DNA from: Brevundimonas sp. | Lineage (GTDB): Bacteria; Pseudomonadota; Alphaproteobacteria; Caulobacterales; Caulobacteraceae | DNA: 64,000 nucleotides | Assembly: GCF_004210735.1 (NCBI RefSeq) | Contig: NZ_SDZL01000005.1 | Location: 1 to 64,000 of the forward strand | Direction: 5' to 3' | In this document: piece by piece, positions 46,970 through 55,301 of the stretch | How the letters are laid out: each line of letters opens with the position of its first letter | How positions within the stretch are numbered: position 1 is the stretch's first letter | The notes under the pieces: generated by a model | The model's database searches: none | What the model was told of the DNA's origin: nothing | The model's input: the letters and a program-made list of their open reading frames with translations, nothing else | Program-made: the position numbers and the translations under genes

Positions 46970-48079
46970 ATGAACAAGCCCGTCATCGCCTGCTTGGGGA
47001 ACTGTCAGAGCGGGGCTATCCGTGGGATTCTGCTTGCGATTCCTGAGGTCAAGGAACGCTTCGATGTTCTGTTCACGCGGCGGCCGCAGGATTTCGCCGC
47101 AATGCGCGACCGGGTTGCCGTTGTTGTCCAGCAGGCGACGCATAGCTGGGACGACTTCACCGTTGCCGACTTGCCGACCGGCGCGACCCACATTCGCTAC
47201 CCGGCGGCGCTGATCAACTACCCTTGGCCCCTCATCCCGTTTCAGCGTCGGGTCAAGGAGAGGACGGCTAGGGATGCACACTTTCCCTACACCATCTGCG
47301 ACGCCCTGGTTGATGAGTTGAGGGCCAAGGGCGTCCCTAAGGAAAGCCTGCTGGATGCCTACTTTTCGGTGGACGTGACCAAGCGGTTCCCGCTGGAGCG
47401 CCTCAGACGCATAAATGAGGCCAAGGCTCGCCAGATCGATGCCCTTTCCGACTTTCCGATTTGGGACCAAATGCAGGTGGGCCAGAGCATGAGGACCGCC
47501 AATCACCCCAACGGCCCGCTCCTGTCCTATATGGTAGCGCAGATCATCGAGCGGCTTCCACTTGCTGACGTAGCGGCGGCTCAGGAGGAGGCGGCAGCGC
47601 GAGTGACCGATTACGGCATTCAGCCTGTCGAGGCGCCCGTGCACCCACAAGTGGCCGATGCCTTGGGTCTGGAGTGGGCAAAAGAACGAAAATGGACCTT
47701 CTGGCTAGAGGGCGACTTCACGTTCGAGGAGCGCCTGCTGCGTCTGTACGACATGTCCTACAACGAGGCGTTTCAGGAGGGACGGGACAAGCTGGCTAAA
47801 GGTGAGGAGGCGATACACTCGTTTGAACAGGCCTCCCGCGAGTTGCCCGACAGCGCCATGGTTCACGCGTTCTATGCAACGGCTCTAATCAAGGCCGGCA
47901 GATGGAGCGAGGCGGCTGATGTGCGCGGACGGATATGGAAGCTTGATCCTAGCGACACCAATCGCACTCGTTATTGGACTGCTCTTCGGCGTGCGAAGCG
48001 GATGGATGAGGCCGACGCCATCCTTGCCGCAAATGACGGCTCGCCCTCACAAACTAATGCAATAGCCCCGGTCTCATGA
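46970..48079 (+). CDS. WcbI-type polysaccharide acetyltransferase-like protein with C-terminal TPR
   Basis: This 369-aa protein begins KPVIACLGNCQSGAIRGILL, the GNCQ start typical of the WcbI family of capsule/polysaccharide acetyltransferase-like proteins. The conserved body includes THIRYPAALINYPWPLIPFQ and HPNGPLLSYMVAQIIERL. The last ~80 residues (YNEAFQEGRDKLAKGEEAIHSFEQASRELPDSAMVHAFYATALIKAGRW) look like two TPR-type repeats. Codon and base use are visibly less GC-rich than its neighbours, in keeping with transfer. It lies inside the disrupted tRNA-Arg and probably modifies surface sugar, but the substrate is unknown. Confidence 0.7.
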   Translation: MNKPVIACLGNCQSGAIRGILLAIPEVKERFDVLFTRRPQDFAAMRDRVAVVVQQATHSWDDFTVADLPTGATHIRYPAALINYPWPLIPFQRRVKERTARDAHFPYTICDALVDELRAKGVPKESLLDAYFSVDVTKRFPLERLRRINEAKARQIDALSDFPIWDQMQVGQSMRTANHPNGPLLSYMVAQIIERLPLADVAAAQEEAAARVTDYGIQPVEAPVHPQVADALGLEWAKERKWTFWLEGDFTFEERLLRLYDMSYNEAFQEGRDKLAKGEEAIHSFEQASRELPDSAMVHAFYATALIKAGRWSEAADVRGRIWKLDPSDTNRTRYWTALRRAKRMDEADAILAANDGSPSQTNAIAPVS

Positions 48080-48249
48080 ACTCCTTCCAAAAGAGCATCC
48101 TTAGTATTGCCCCCAACACGGCGATTACCGAGGACAACGAGATCCAGGCCATCTGGTTATGTGCTCCTGCGGGGGCCAGTGCTGCTGTCCCGCGACACCA
48201 AGTTCCGAAATGGAAATCTTGCTGCTATATACTCACTTCTCGTGGCTGA
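48076..48249 (+). CDS. Short ORF, probably truncated gene
   Basis: This 57-codon frame is too short for the ORF track. It starts at an ATG overlapping the previous stop (ATGA) and encodes MNSFQKSILSIAPNTAITED and onward. The first ~28 residues read like a genuine protein start coupled to the WcbI gene; the rest (from CAPAG) may be out of frame, pointing to a deletion joint near 48160. No family is recognised. The 3' end overlaps the end of the minus-strand tail-fibre remnant by 17 nt. Confidence 0.35.
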   Translation: MNSFQKSILSIAPNTAITEDNEIQAIWLCAPAGASAAVPRHQVPKWKSCCYILTSRG

Positions 48250-49036
48250 GGACTTTCTCGTCCGTACGGTAGAACTCCCGCTTGGGAGACGCCCTTCTAC
48301 ATATCGTTTTACCTTCACGCCGAAGGGATGCGGTCGCCGCCTGTTCCGGCGTGACGGCGCGGATGACCTGAAGACTCGTCCTCCAGGTGGGCAGGTCGGT
48401 AAGCGCGCGCCCGCCAGCCAAGTCGGCCTTCGTCGCCCCCACCACTTCAGCAGCAGCCTCGCCCGCCGCGGCCCCCGCTGCTTGACCAGCAATGGCCCCC
48501 GCAACAGCGGCGTCACCGTCCGCGTCCTGTGCCGCCTGAATGGCCGCACCGATGTCTGCAAGGACTTGTTGCGCGTCGGTCTTCGCCGCCTCCGCGCCGT
48601 CGCGCTCGGTTCCAGCCGCCTGGGCCCACCCCTGCGCCTCGGTTTCCGCCGCGATGGCGCCGGACTCGGCCGCTTCCGCGCGGTCGGCATCGGCTGCAAC
48701 AGCACCGGCGACTACCGCCGCCGCCTCCGTCACCACGGCGGCGAAGTCATCTTCGATCCGGTCCAGATCGCGGCGCATGTCCTGGTCGACGGCCGTCAGA
48801 CGGTTGAACGCCATATCGATGGCGCGCACCGGCACATTGTTTCGCCGGGCATAGTTGCTGGTCCGCGCCGGCGCGATATGGCGACGGATAAGCACCGTGC
48901 CGGTCGCGGGCGTGTTCAGCGTGACCGTCCCGCCCTGATAGCCGCCACCCTCCAGCAGCGTGCCGCTGAACGTGAACTGGCTCTGCGTCAGCCAGACGTC
49001 ATCGACCCGCACCTCCAGGTCCGCTTTCGCGAACAT
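48233..49036 (-). pseudogene. Phage T7-type tail-fibre N-terminal remnant
   Basis: This 267-codon frame starts FAKADLEVRVDDVW and continues through GTVTLNTPATGTVLIRRHI, NVPVRAIDMAFNRLTAVDQDMRRDLDR, matching the N-terminal, tail-attaching part of T7-like fibres. An Ala/Glu-rich coiled-coil shaft follows (about 95-215), with QAAGAAAGEAAAEV. The usual first ~25 residues are missing (a TAG precedes the ATG) and the receptor-binding C-terminus is replaced by a short basic tail ending KVLSHEK. It is therefore truncated at both ends. A plus-strand ORF over the same bases is the codon-shadow of this gene. Confidence 0.75.
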
Positions 49037-49111
49037 CTAGCCCGCGACACAACCGTCGCCAGGAACGCCCAGATCAAGCGCGGCATCGTGACGGATAACG
49101 CCGCGTGAAGA

Positions 49112-49188
49112 TGGCGCGCCCTGCAGGACTCGAACCTGCAACCGTTCGCTTAGAAGGCGAGTGCTCTATCCGGTTGAGCTAAGGGCGC
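49112..49188 (-). tRNA. tRNA-Arg (UCU), complete, inside the element
   Basis: Minus-strand cloverleaf: acceptor GCGCCCT / AGGGCGC, D-arm TAGCTC...GAGCA, anticodon loop CTTCTAA (UCU), T-arm GCAGG-TTCGAGT-CCTGC, discriminator G and an encoded CCA (77 nt). The anticodon stem has one C-A mismatch at its top (CTCGC / GCGAA). D- and T-arms are the same as in the split tRNA-Arg, but the anticodon stem and variable loop differ. It probably supplies AGA/AGG decoding in place of the broken gene. Confidence 0.9.
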
Positions 49189-49206
49189 GGAACTTCTCAG
49201 AAACAA

Positions 49207-49243
49207 AGTTGGACGGGCTACCGCCTGAAAGTTGGATGGACGG
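49207..49243. repeat. AGTTGGAC-type direct repeats near the right end
   Basis: AGTTGGACGGG (from 49207) and AGTTGGATGGACGGG (from 49230) are two near-identical copies 23 nt apart. The motif also occurs near the left end of the element. They lie between the full tRNA-Arg and the right attachment repeat. Confidence 0.4.
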
Positions 49244-49284
49244 GTAAAATGCGTTGTATTTCAGCGACATAGAGAACGGGAAAA

Positions 49285-49302
49285 CTGCTTGGAAGGCAGG
49301 TG
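49285..49302. repeat. Putative attachment-site repeat, right
   Basis: The sequence CTGCTTGGAAGGCAGGTG in the anticodon arm of the tRNA-Arg 5' fragment is the direct-repeat partner of 46818-46835. Confidence 0.65.
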
Positions 49303-49327
49303 CTCTATCCGGTTGAGCTATGGGCGC
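49285..49327 (-). pseudogene. tRNA-Arg 5' half (disrupted)
   Basis: Read on the minus strand it begins with acceptor GCGCCCA, then the D-arm TAGCTCAACCGGATAGAGCA and the anticodon arm CCTGC-CTTCCAA-GCAG. It then runs into TTTTCCCGTTCTC with no variable loop, T-arm or 3' acceptor. The acceptor pairs exactly with TGGGCGC at 46788-46794, so the two fragments are halves of one gene. The anticodon place now reads UCC, which would be Gly, but this is a chimera created by the break and is not a working tRNA. Confidence 0.8.
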
Positions 49328-49340
49328 CCGAACTGGACGA

Positions 49341-49646
49341 TCAGTGCGTCCAGGACTGTTTGCGGTTGGTGGCGAAATTGTCGGCATAGGCCTTGATGAT
49401 CGCCGGCGCCTCGTTCGGCTCGTGCAGGCGGAACGGAATGCCGTGACGCTCGGCGTATTCGACAGCTTCTTCCTTGCTGTCGAAGGTCAGACGCACCTGG
49501 CCGTTCATGTCGCTGGAACTGGTCCAGCCCATCAGGGGATCGATGGTGCGGGCCGATGCGGGCTCGAATTCCAGACGCCAGTCGCGGCTCTTGGCCTTGC
49601 CCGACTGCATGGCGGTCTTGGCGGGGCGATAGATGCGCGCGAGCAT
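49341..49646 (-). CDS. NADH dehydrogenase accessory subunit, NDUFS4-like (ETC complex I subunit)
   Basis: This 101-aa protein of the ETC complex I subunit conserved region family (NDUFS4, 18 kDa) shows ARIYRPAKTAMQSGKAKSRDWRLEFEP, GWTSSSDMNGQVRLTFDSKEEAVEYAERHGIPF and the C-terminal ADNFATNRKQSWTH. Such subunits stabilise the peripheral arm of complex I and are limited to alphaproteobacteria and mitochondria. It starts with ATG. It stands directly next to the right end of the element, in ordinary core sequence. The overlapping 120-codon ORF in the track is a shadow. Confidence 0.9.
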   Translation of the reverse strand: MLARIYRPAKTAMQSGKAKSRDWRLEFEPASARTIDPLMGWTSSSDMNGQVRLTFDSKEEAVEYAERHGIPFRLHEPNEAPAIIKAYADNFATNRKQSWTH

Positions 49647-49712
49647 GCCGAACTCCTGCTTTGTCTCGGTGGCGGTGCATAGCCCGGCGGCCCGGGCCGG
49701 TCCAGCGCTCGC

Positions 49713-50765
49713 TCAGCTCACTGGCAGGAAGATTGACGCGGAGAAGCCGTTGCCCATGACCTGTGTCTCCAGCCGTCCCGCATCGCCGTACAGGCCCGCC
49801 AGGCGCGATCGGATGTTGGCCAGACCTGTTCCGGTGCCTTGCGCCGGCCGCGCATCCAGACGCGCCAGCCCCTGGGCCTCGTTGACCACGGTGATCGACG
49901 CCACCCCCGCCTCAAGACGCTCGGCTTTCAACCGGATCGTCACCGGATCAATTGATCGCGCCAACCCGTGCTTGACGGCGTTCTCAAACAACGGCTGCAG
50001 CAATAGCGGCGGTATGGTCAGGGACAACAGGTCCTCGGGCACGTCAAAGAACACCGACAACCGGTCCCCGAACCGGATCTGCTCGATATCCATATAGGTC
50101 GCCACGGCGTCGATTTCCTGGCCCAGGGTGACCAGCATCGAGGGGTCGATCTCCAGCGACGCGCGCATGAAGTCGGCCAGGGTCGTGCTGGCCCGCTCCG
50201 CCTCCGCATTACGCCCGGAAGAGATAAGCGATGTCACCGCGTTCAACGCATTGAACAGGAAGTGCGGATTGATCTGAAACCGCAGCGCCGCAAGCTGCGC
50301 CTCCTGGGCTGCGGCCTGCGACCGGGCCAGGACCTGATCCTTCTGTCGCAGGGTAGCATTCGAATAGATCAGCGCCGCGCCGACGATGAACAGCATATAG
50401 ACTTGGGTCAGCGATAGAATGTTGGTGACCACGCCCATCGTCAGCGGCGGGGCCTTGATGCTCGGCATGATCAGCGGCCAGAGCAACTGCTGAAGCACTA
50501 CGTCCAGAACGGAATGGATCAGCATCATGCCGATCGCCGCCACACTGATCACAAGCCAGCGCCATCGGTCCAGCGCCTTCAGGTGATCGATCAGCGCATG
50601 CAGCGCCAGACAACCGCAGAACCCGAAGAGCAGGCTCAGGATCGAATAGACCCCGAGATGCACGGACATGTAGCCCATGACGAAACCCTGCCCCGTGAAG
50701 GTGGCGAAGGTTGCTGTCCACAGGACAAGATTCAGAAGCACGATGTTTCGCTTCGGGGTCGTCAT
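49713..50765 (-). CDS. LytS/AlgZ-type sensor histidine kinase
   Basis: This ~350-aa protein has four to five membrane segments in the first ~150 residues, then a short coiled coil and the His_kinase domain. The phospho-acceptor is in RFQINPHFLFNALNAVTSLI, and the ATP-binding region has FENAVKHGLARS and GTGTGLANIRSRL. This group usually pairs with a LytTR response regulator; none is adjacent. The start is taken at the ATG (MTTPKRN); a GTG 18 codons upstream is possible. The signal sensed is unknown. Confidence 0.88.
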   Translation of the reverse strand: MTTPKRNIVLLNLVLWTATFATFTGQGFVMGYMSVHLGVYSILSLLFGFCGCLALHALIDHLKALDRWRWLVISVAAIGMMLIHSVLDVVLQQLLWPLIMPSIKAPPLTMGVVTNILSLTQVYMLFIVGAALIYSNATLRQKDQVLARSQAAAQEAQLAALRFQINPHFLFNALNAVTSLISSGRNAEAERASTTLADFMRASLEIDPSMLVTLGQEIDAVATYMDIEQIRFGDRLSVFFDVPEDLLSLTIPPLLLQPLFENAVKHGLARSIDPVTIRLKAERLEAGVASITVVNEAQGLARLDARPAQGTGTGLANIRSRLAGLYGDAGRLETQVMGNGFSASIFLPVS

Positions 50766-50924
50766 TCTGTCCGACACGGTCGCTTGAACTGGACCGTCTG
50801 TAACACGACCAATACGCACACTGTTTCAAAACGCGACGAATATCCGGCTAACTGCAGGACTTGGGGCGAAATGTGCGGGGCTGTCCGGACGCCCTCATGG
50901 GCGGTCTTCGGTTATCGCTTAATC

Positions 50925-51003
<79 letters not shown>

Positions 51004-51060
51004 GACCGACGGACGGGTCTCTTGCCACGGCTTGGCCGCCGTCACAACAGGCGGTTGCTG

Positions 51061-51540
51061 TCAGGGACGAAAGAAGGTGTGCCGCACTTCGTCACCGGGC
51101 GCTGCGCCGATCTCGTCGGCCCTACCGGCGCGCAATTCCAGCACGCCGTTGGCGGCGCCGTTCGACGGCACAGGCGCATCCGACATGGGCGTCGTATGCT
51201 TGGCGATCGATACGATTCGTCCCTTGGGGTCGATGTAGATAATGTCCAGCGAGCTGGGCGTGTTGTGCATCCAGAACGAACGCTCCGAGACATCCGGGAA
51301 CTGGAACAGCATGCCCCGGTCATCCTCAAGTGGCGGTCGGTACATCAGTCCGCGCTGACGTTCCGCCTCGTCGTCGGCGATCTCGACCATGAACTTATGC
51401 TCGCCGGTCCTGGTGACGATCATCAGCGGCTCCAGCGCCCGCCCTGTGGCGTCCACTGGCGTCCGCTGGGCGCACGCCGCGCCTGAAACACTCAGGAAAA
51501 CGGCGACGACAGCGCCCAGGGCGATCCTGCGGTTCAACAT
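51061..51540 (-). CDS. DUF192 family exported protein
   Basis: This 159-aa protein has a signal peptide (about residues 1-24, ending ACAQ). The DUF192 domain shows [49 protein letters not shown] and NGVLELRAG. The family is a small beta-rich domain of unknown function, often exported. The order DUF192 next to a two-domain cold-shock gene is common in alphaproteobacteria. It begins 26 nt after the cold-shock gene stop, probably in the same operon. Confidence 0.85.
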   Translation of the reverse strand: MLNRRIALGAVVAVFLSVSGAACAQRTPVDATGRALEPLMIVTRTGEHKFMVEIADDEAERQRGLMYRPPLEDDRGMLFQFPDVSERSFWMHNTPSSLDIIYIDPKGRIVSIAKHTTPMSDAPVPSNGAANGVLELRAGRADEIGAAPGDEVRHTFFRP

Positions 51541-51566
51541 GACTTCCTCGCCTCATGGGGCGGGGG

Positions 51567-52157
<591 letters not shown>

Positions 52158-52302
52158 TCATGCTTAACACGGTTCTGCGAAACCGGGAAAAGTGAAAAAT
52201 GACTATTTTAAGGGGTGTGGCTGACACGCACGCAACAGTCCCCAACCCGCAGCAAAGGGTGTCGGCAGGGACGTAATAGTGATGTCAGGGGGAAACTCCG
52301 CG

Positions 52303-52377
52303 TGGCAGTCCCTAGGGGAGTCGAACCCCTCTTTTCAGGTTGAAAACCTGACGTCCTAACCGATAGACGAAGGGACC
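52303..52377 (-). tRNA. tRNA-Glu (UUC)
   Basis: Minus-strand cloverleaf with acceptor GGTCCCT / AGGGACT, anticodon arm TCAGG-TTTTCAA-CCTGA (UUC), T-arm GAGGGG-TTCGACT-CCCCT, discriminator G and encoded CCA; 75 nt. Confidence 0.95.
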
Positions 52378-52465
52378 GCTGCGCGGAGGACCGGGGTAAT
52401 AGCCGCCGATTCCTGAGCTTGCAAGCGCCAAGCCTGCAGTTTTTTCGAATGACGTGCGAACAGCG

Positions 52466-54283
52466 TTACGGCTGGGCCATTCGGGGGTCCGCGACGTCCT
52501 CAATCTCGAACTGGACGCCGCGCCGACCGTTCCAGTCGTCGGCCTTCAGACGACCGGTGACACTCAGTCCGCCCTGCCCCGACAGCAGCGCCTGCCCGGT
52601 CGGCAGATCGGCGCAGCGCCAGGCGATGGCGCGGACCGAGGAGCCGTCAGCCCCCACCAGCCGGCACCGGACGTGGCCGCCATTCATCGCCACAGGCTCG
52701 CGCGCCTGCACGCTATGCAAGGCGAACAGCGGCTCCGGATTAGCGGGTCCGAATGGAGCCAGTCGCTCGAACGCCTCAAACAGATCCCGCGTCGCTGCGC
52801 GGGGATCGATCAGCACGTCCACATCGACAAGATCCTGTTCGACCGCCAACTGATGCTCGTCCGCCAACCGTTCGGCCAGGAAGGCGCGCAGGGCATCGAT
52901 CCCGTCGCCGCGCACCGTCAGGCCCGCCGCCATGGCGTGGCCGCCGCCGGCCAGCAGCAGGTCCTGCTCCCATGCCGCCTGAACCGCCCGGCCCAGATTC
53001 ATGCCGGGTTGCGACCGGCCAGAGCCCTTGCCGATGCCCGTCACCGGATCCAGCCCGATCACCACGACCGGCTTGCGCCAGCGTTCGCGCAGCCGCCCGG
53101 CGGCGATGCCGACCACGCCGGGGTGCCAGTCCTCGCCCACCACCACGACAATGGGCGAGCCGTCGTCATGCGCCCGCGTCATCTCGACCCGGCGCATGGC
53201 TTCTTCGGTCACCAGTCGTTCGACTTCGCGACGCTCGACATTCAGCCGGTCCAATTCGGCGGCCAGTGTCCGGGCCTCGGCTTCGTCATCCGTGGACAGA
53301 AGGCGTGCGCCCAGATCCGAGCGGCCGATCCGCCCGCCGGCGTTGATACGCGGCCCCAGGATGAAGCCCGCGTGATTGACCTTGGCCGGTCCCGGTTCGC
53401 TGCCCGCAACGGCCAGCAGCGCGCGCAGGCCGGGATTGTTCCAGTCGGACATGACCTTCAGACCCAGCTGCGTCAGCGCCCGGTTGAAACCGGTCAGGCC
53501 CGTCACGTCGCAGATGGCGCCCAAGGCGGCCAGGTCCAGCCATTGGCGGATGTCCGGCTCTTTCGTCTCGGCGAACAGGCCCCTGCCCCGCGCCTCGCGG
53601 TTCAGCGCCGCCAGCAGCACGAACACCACGCCCGCCGCCGCCAGATTGCCCTGACCCGAGTTGCAGCCCGGCCGATTCGGGTTGACCACGGCGGCGCAGA
53701 CGGGCGGCTCCTCGCGCATCATGTGGTGGTCGATGACTACGACCTTCAGGCCGATGGCCGCCGCATGGGCCACGGCCTCGTTCGCCGCCGCGCCGCAATC
53801 CACGGTGATGACCAGATCGGCGCCGGACGCCTTCAGCGTGTCAAACGCCGCGGCGCTGGGGCCATAGCCTTCCTTCATCCGGTCGGGGACATAGATCGGC
53901 AGTTCCGCCCCCAGCGCCCGGAACCAGCGCACCAGCAAGGCGGCGCTGCTGGCGCCGTCGACGTCATAGTCGGCAAAGACATGGATGCTCTGGCCCGCCT
54001 GCATCGCGTCCAGAATGGCTGCTGCCGCCGTATCCATGTCCATAAAGCTGGACGGATCGGGGAACAGCGCTCTCAATGTCGGCGTCAGGAAATCCTCGCC
54101 CTGCCCGACCTGCACACCGCGCGAGGCCAGCGCCCGCGCCAGCGGCTCGTCCAGCCCCAGCGCCTGCATGTGGCCGCGCACGACAGCGGGCTCGGCGGGA
54201 CGCTGTCGCCACGCCCGGCCCGACAAGGATCGCTCGACGTTCAGAAAGGCCGGCGCGGCGCCCGTGATCGGCCCGTCCGCCAT
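52466..54283 (-). CDS. recJ: Single-stranded-DNA-specific exonuclease RecJ
   Basis: This 605-aa DHH-family 5'-3' exonuclease acts in recombination and mismatch repair. The metal-binding motifs include HVFADYDVDGASSAAL (motif I), VVIDHHMMREE (DHH) and DLAALGAICDVTGL, and the DHHA1 part has AGGGHAMAAGLTV. The C-terminal OB-fold closes the chain. It is 1 nt from the end of glpX, so the two are co-transcribed, an arrangement frequent in alphaproteobacteria. Confidence 0.95.
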   Translation of the reverse strand: MADGPITGAAPAFLNVERSLSGRAWRQRPAEPAVVRGHMQALGLDEPLARALASRGVQVGQGEDFLTPTLRALFPDPSSFMDMDTAAAAILDAMQAGQSIHVFADYDVDGASSAALLVRWFRALGAELPIYVPDRMKEGYGPSAAAFDTLKASGADLVITVDCGAAANEAVAHAAAIGLKVVVIDHHMMREEPPVCAAVVNPNRPGCNSGQGNLAAAGVVFVLLAALNREARGRGLFAETKEPDIRQWLDLAALGAICDVTGLTGFNRALTQLGLKVMSDWNNPGLRALLAVAGSEPGPAKVNHAGFILGPRINAGGRIGRSDLGARLLSTDDEAEARTLAAELDRLNVERREVERLVTEEAMRRVEMTRAHDDGSPIVVVVGEDWHPGVVGIAAGRLRERWRKPVVVIGLDPVTGIGKGSGRSQPGMNLGRAVQAAWEQDLLLAGGGHAMAAGLTVRGDGIDALRAFLAERLADEHQLAVEQDLVDVDVLIDPRAATRDLFEAFERLAPFGPANPEPLFALHSVQAREPVAMNGGHVRCRLVGADGSSVRAIAWRCADLPTGQALLSGQGGLSVTGRLKADDWNGRRGVQFEIEDVADPRMAQP

Positions 54284-54284
54284 C

Positions 54285-55238
54285 TCAGACCGGGCGGATC
54301 ATGCGGATGCGACGCACCGTCTTGGTGCTGGAATCCATGACCAGCGTGTGGGTGCTGATAAAGCCGCGCTCGACCTTCACCCCATCCAGCATGGCGCCCT
54401 TGGTCACCCCGGTGGCGGCGAATACGGCGTCCTTCGACACCAATTCGTGCAGATCGTATTTGCGGTCGAAGTCGGTGACGCCGGTGCGGCGGGCGCGCTC
54501 ACGCTCGTCCTCGTTGCGGAACACCAGACGGCCCTGGAACTGACCGCCGACGCATTTCAGCGCCGCCGCCGCCAGCACGCCTTCCGGCGCGCCGCCCTGG
54601 CCGATGTACAGATCGATGCCGGTTTCCGGCTCGGCGGTGTGGATCACGCCCGCCACGTCGCCGTCGGTGATCAGCAGCACCTTGGCCCCGACCGAGCGCA
54701 GGGCCGCGATCAACTCGGCATGGCGCGGCCGGTCCATGACGCAGACGGTGATCTCGTCCGGCCGCACGCCCTTGGCCCTGGCCAGAGCCGTGACGTTCTC
54801 CTGCGGCGTGCGGTCCAGATCCACCAGACCCGGCGCATAGCCCGGCCCGATGGCGATCTTGTCCATATAGGTGTCCGGCGCGTGCAGCATGCCGCCGCCC
54901 GGCGACATGGCCAGCACCGCCAGGGCATTGGCCATGGCCTTGGCGGTCAGGGTCGTGCCTTCCAGCGGGTCCAGGGCGATGTCGATGGCCGGGCCTTTGC
55001 CGGTGCCGACCTTCTCGCCGATATACAGCATCGGCGCTTCGTCGCGCTCGCCCTCGCCGATCACGATCTTGCCGTCGATATCCAGGCTGTTCAGCGCCGT
55101 GCGCATGGCGTCGACCGCCACCTGATCGGCGGCCTTCTCGTCGCCCCGCCCGATCTGGGCATAGGCGGCGATGGCGGCCAGTTCGGTGACGCGGGCCGCA
55201 TCGGCGGCGAGCGAGGAAGAATAGGGCTGATCAGCCAT
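54285..55238 (-). CDS. glpX: Fructose-1,6-bisphosphatase, class II
   Basis: This 317-aa Li+-sensitive phosphatase family enzyme of gluconeogenesis shows the metal site IGEGERDEAPMLYIGE (about residues 60-75) and IALDPLEGTTLTAKA, followed by GGAPEGVLAAAALKC. In this lineage homoserine dehydrogenase often precedes glpX; here a small lipoprotein gene lies on that side instead. It is followed directly by recJ. Confidence 0.95.
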   Translation of the reverse strand: MADQPYSSSLAADAARVTELAAIAAYAQIGRGDEKAADQVAVDAMRTALNSLDIDGKIVIGEGERDEAPMLYIGEKVGTGKGPAIDIALDPLEGTTLTAKAMANALAVLAMSPGGGMLHAPDTYMDKIAIGPGYAPGLVDLDRTPQENVTALARAKGVRPDEITVCVMDRPRHAELIAALRSVGAKVLLITDGDVAGVIHTAEPETGIDLYIGQGGAPEGVLAAAALKCVGGQFQGRLVFRNEDERERARRTGVTDFDRKYDLHELVSKDAVFAATGVTKGAMLDGVKVERGFISTHTLVMDSSTKTVRRIRMIRPV

Positions 55239-55301
55239 GGGCGAGGTCTCCTGAGACGATGATCCCCGGATTCTGTCGCCCGGGCGATGGTTTGAAGGGT
55301 G

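Larger units (their letters stand above)
46818..49302. mobile_element. Remnant integrated element in tRNA-Arg (about 2.5 kb)
   Basis: The bounds are the two copies of an imperfect 18-bp direct repeat, CTGCT-GA-GAAGGCAGGTG (46818-46835) and CTGCT-TG-GAAGGCAGGTG (49285-49302), corresponding to the anticodon-arm part of tRNA-Arg. Between them are a WcbI/TPR gene, a truncated small ORF, a T7-type tail-fibre remnant and a full tRNA-Arg(UCU). No integrase, repressor or capsid gene is present, so it looks like a deleted prophage or satellite. The short repeats AGTTGGAC near both ends may be arm-type sites. The parts are seen in the sequence; the history is inferred. Confidence 0.7.

Noticed and set aside
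48107-49108. 333-codon plus-strand ORF across the phage remnant
   Set aside because: It is the antisense shadow of the tail-fibre frame, whose product matches the T7-fibre pattern; the plus-strand product is low-complexity and matches nothing.
49285-49327. Reading the right tRNA fragment as tRNA-Gly (UCC)
   Set aside because: Its D-arm and acceptor match tRNA-Arg and it has no T-arm or 3' acceptor; the UCC comes from the break in the anticodon arm.
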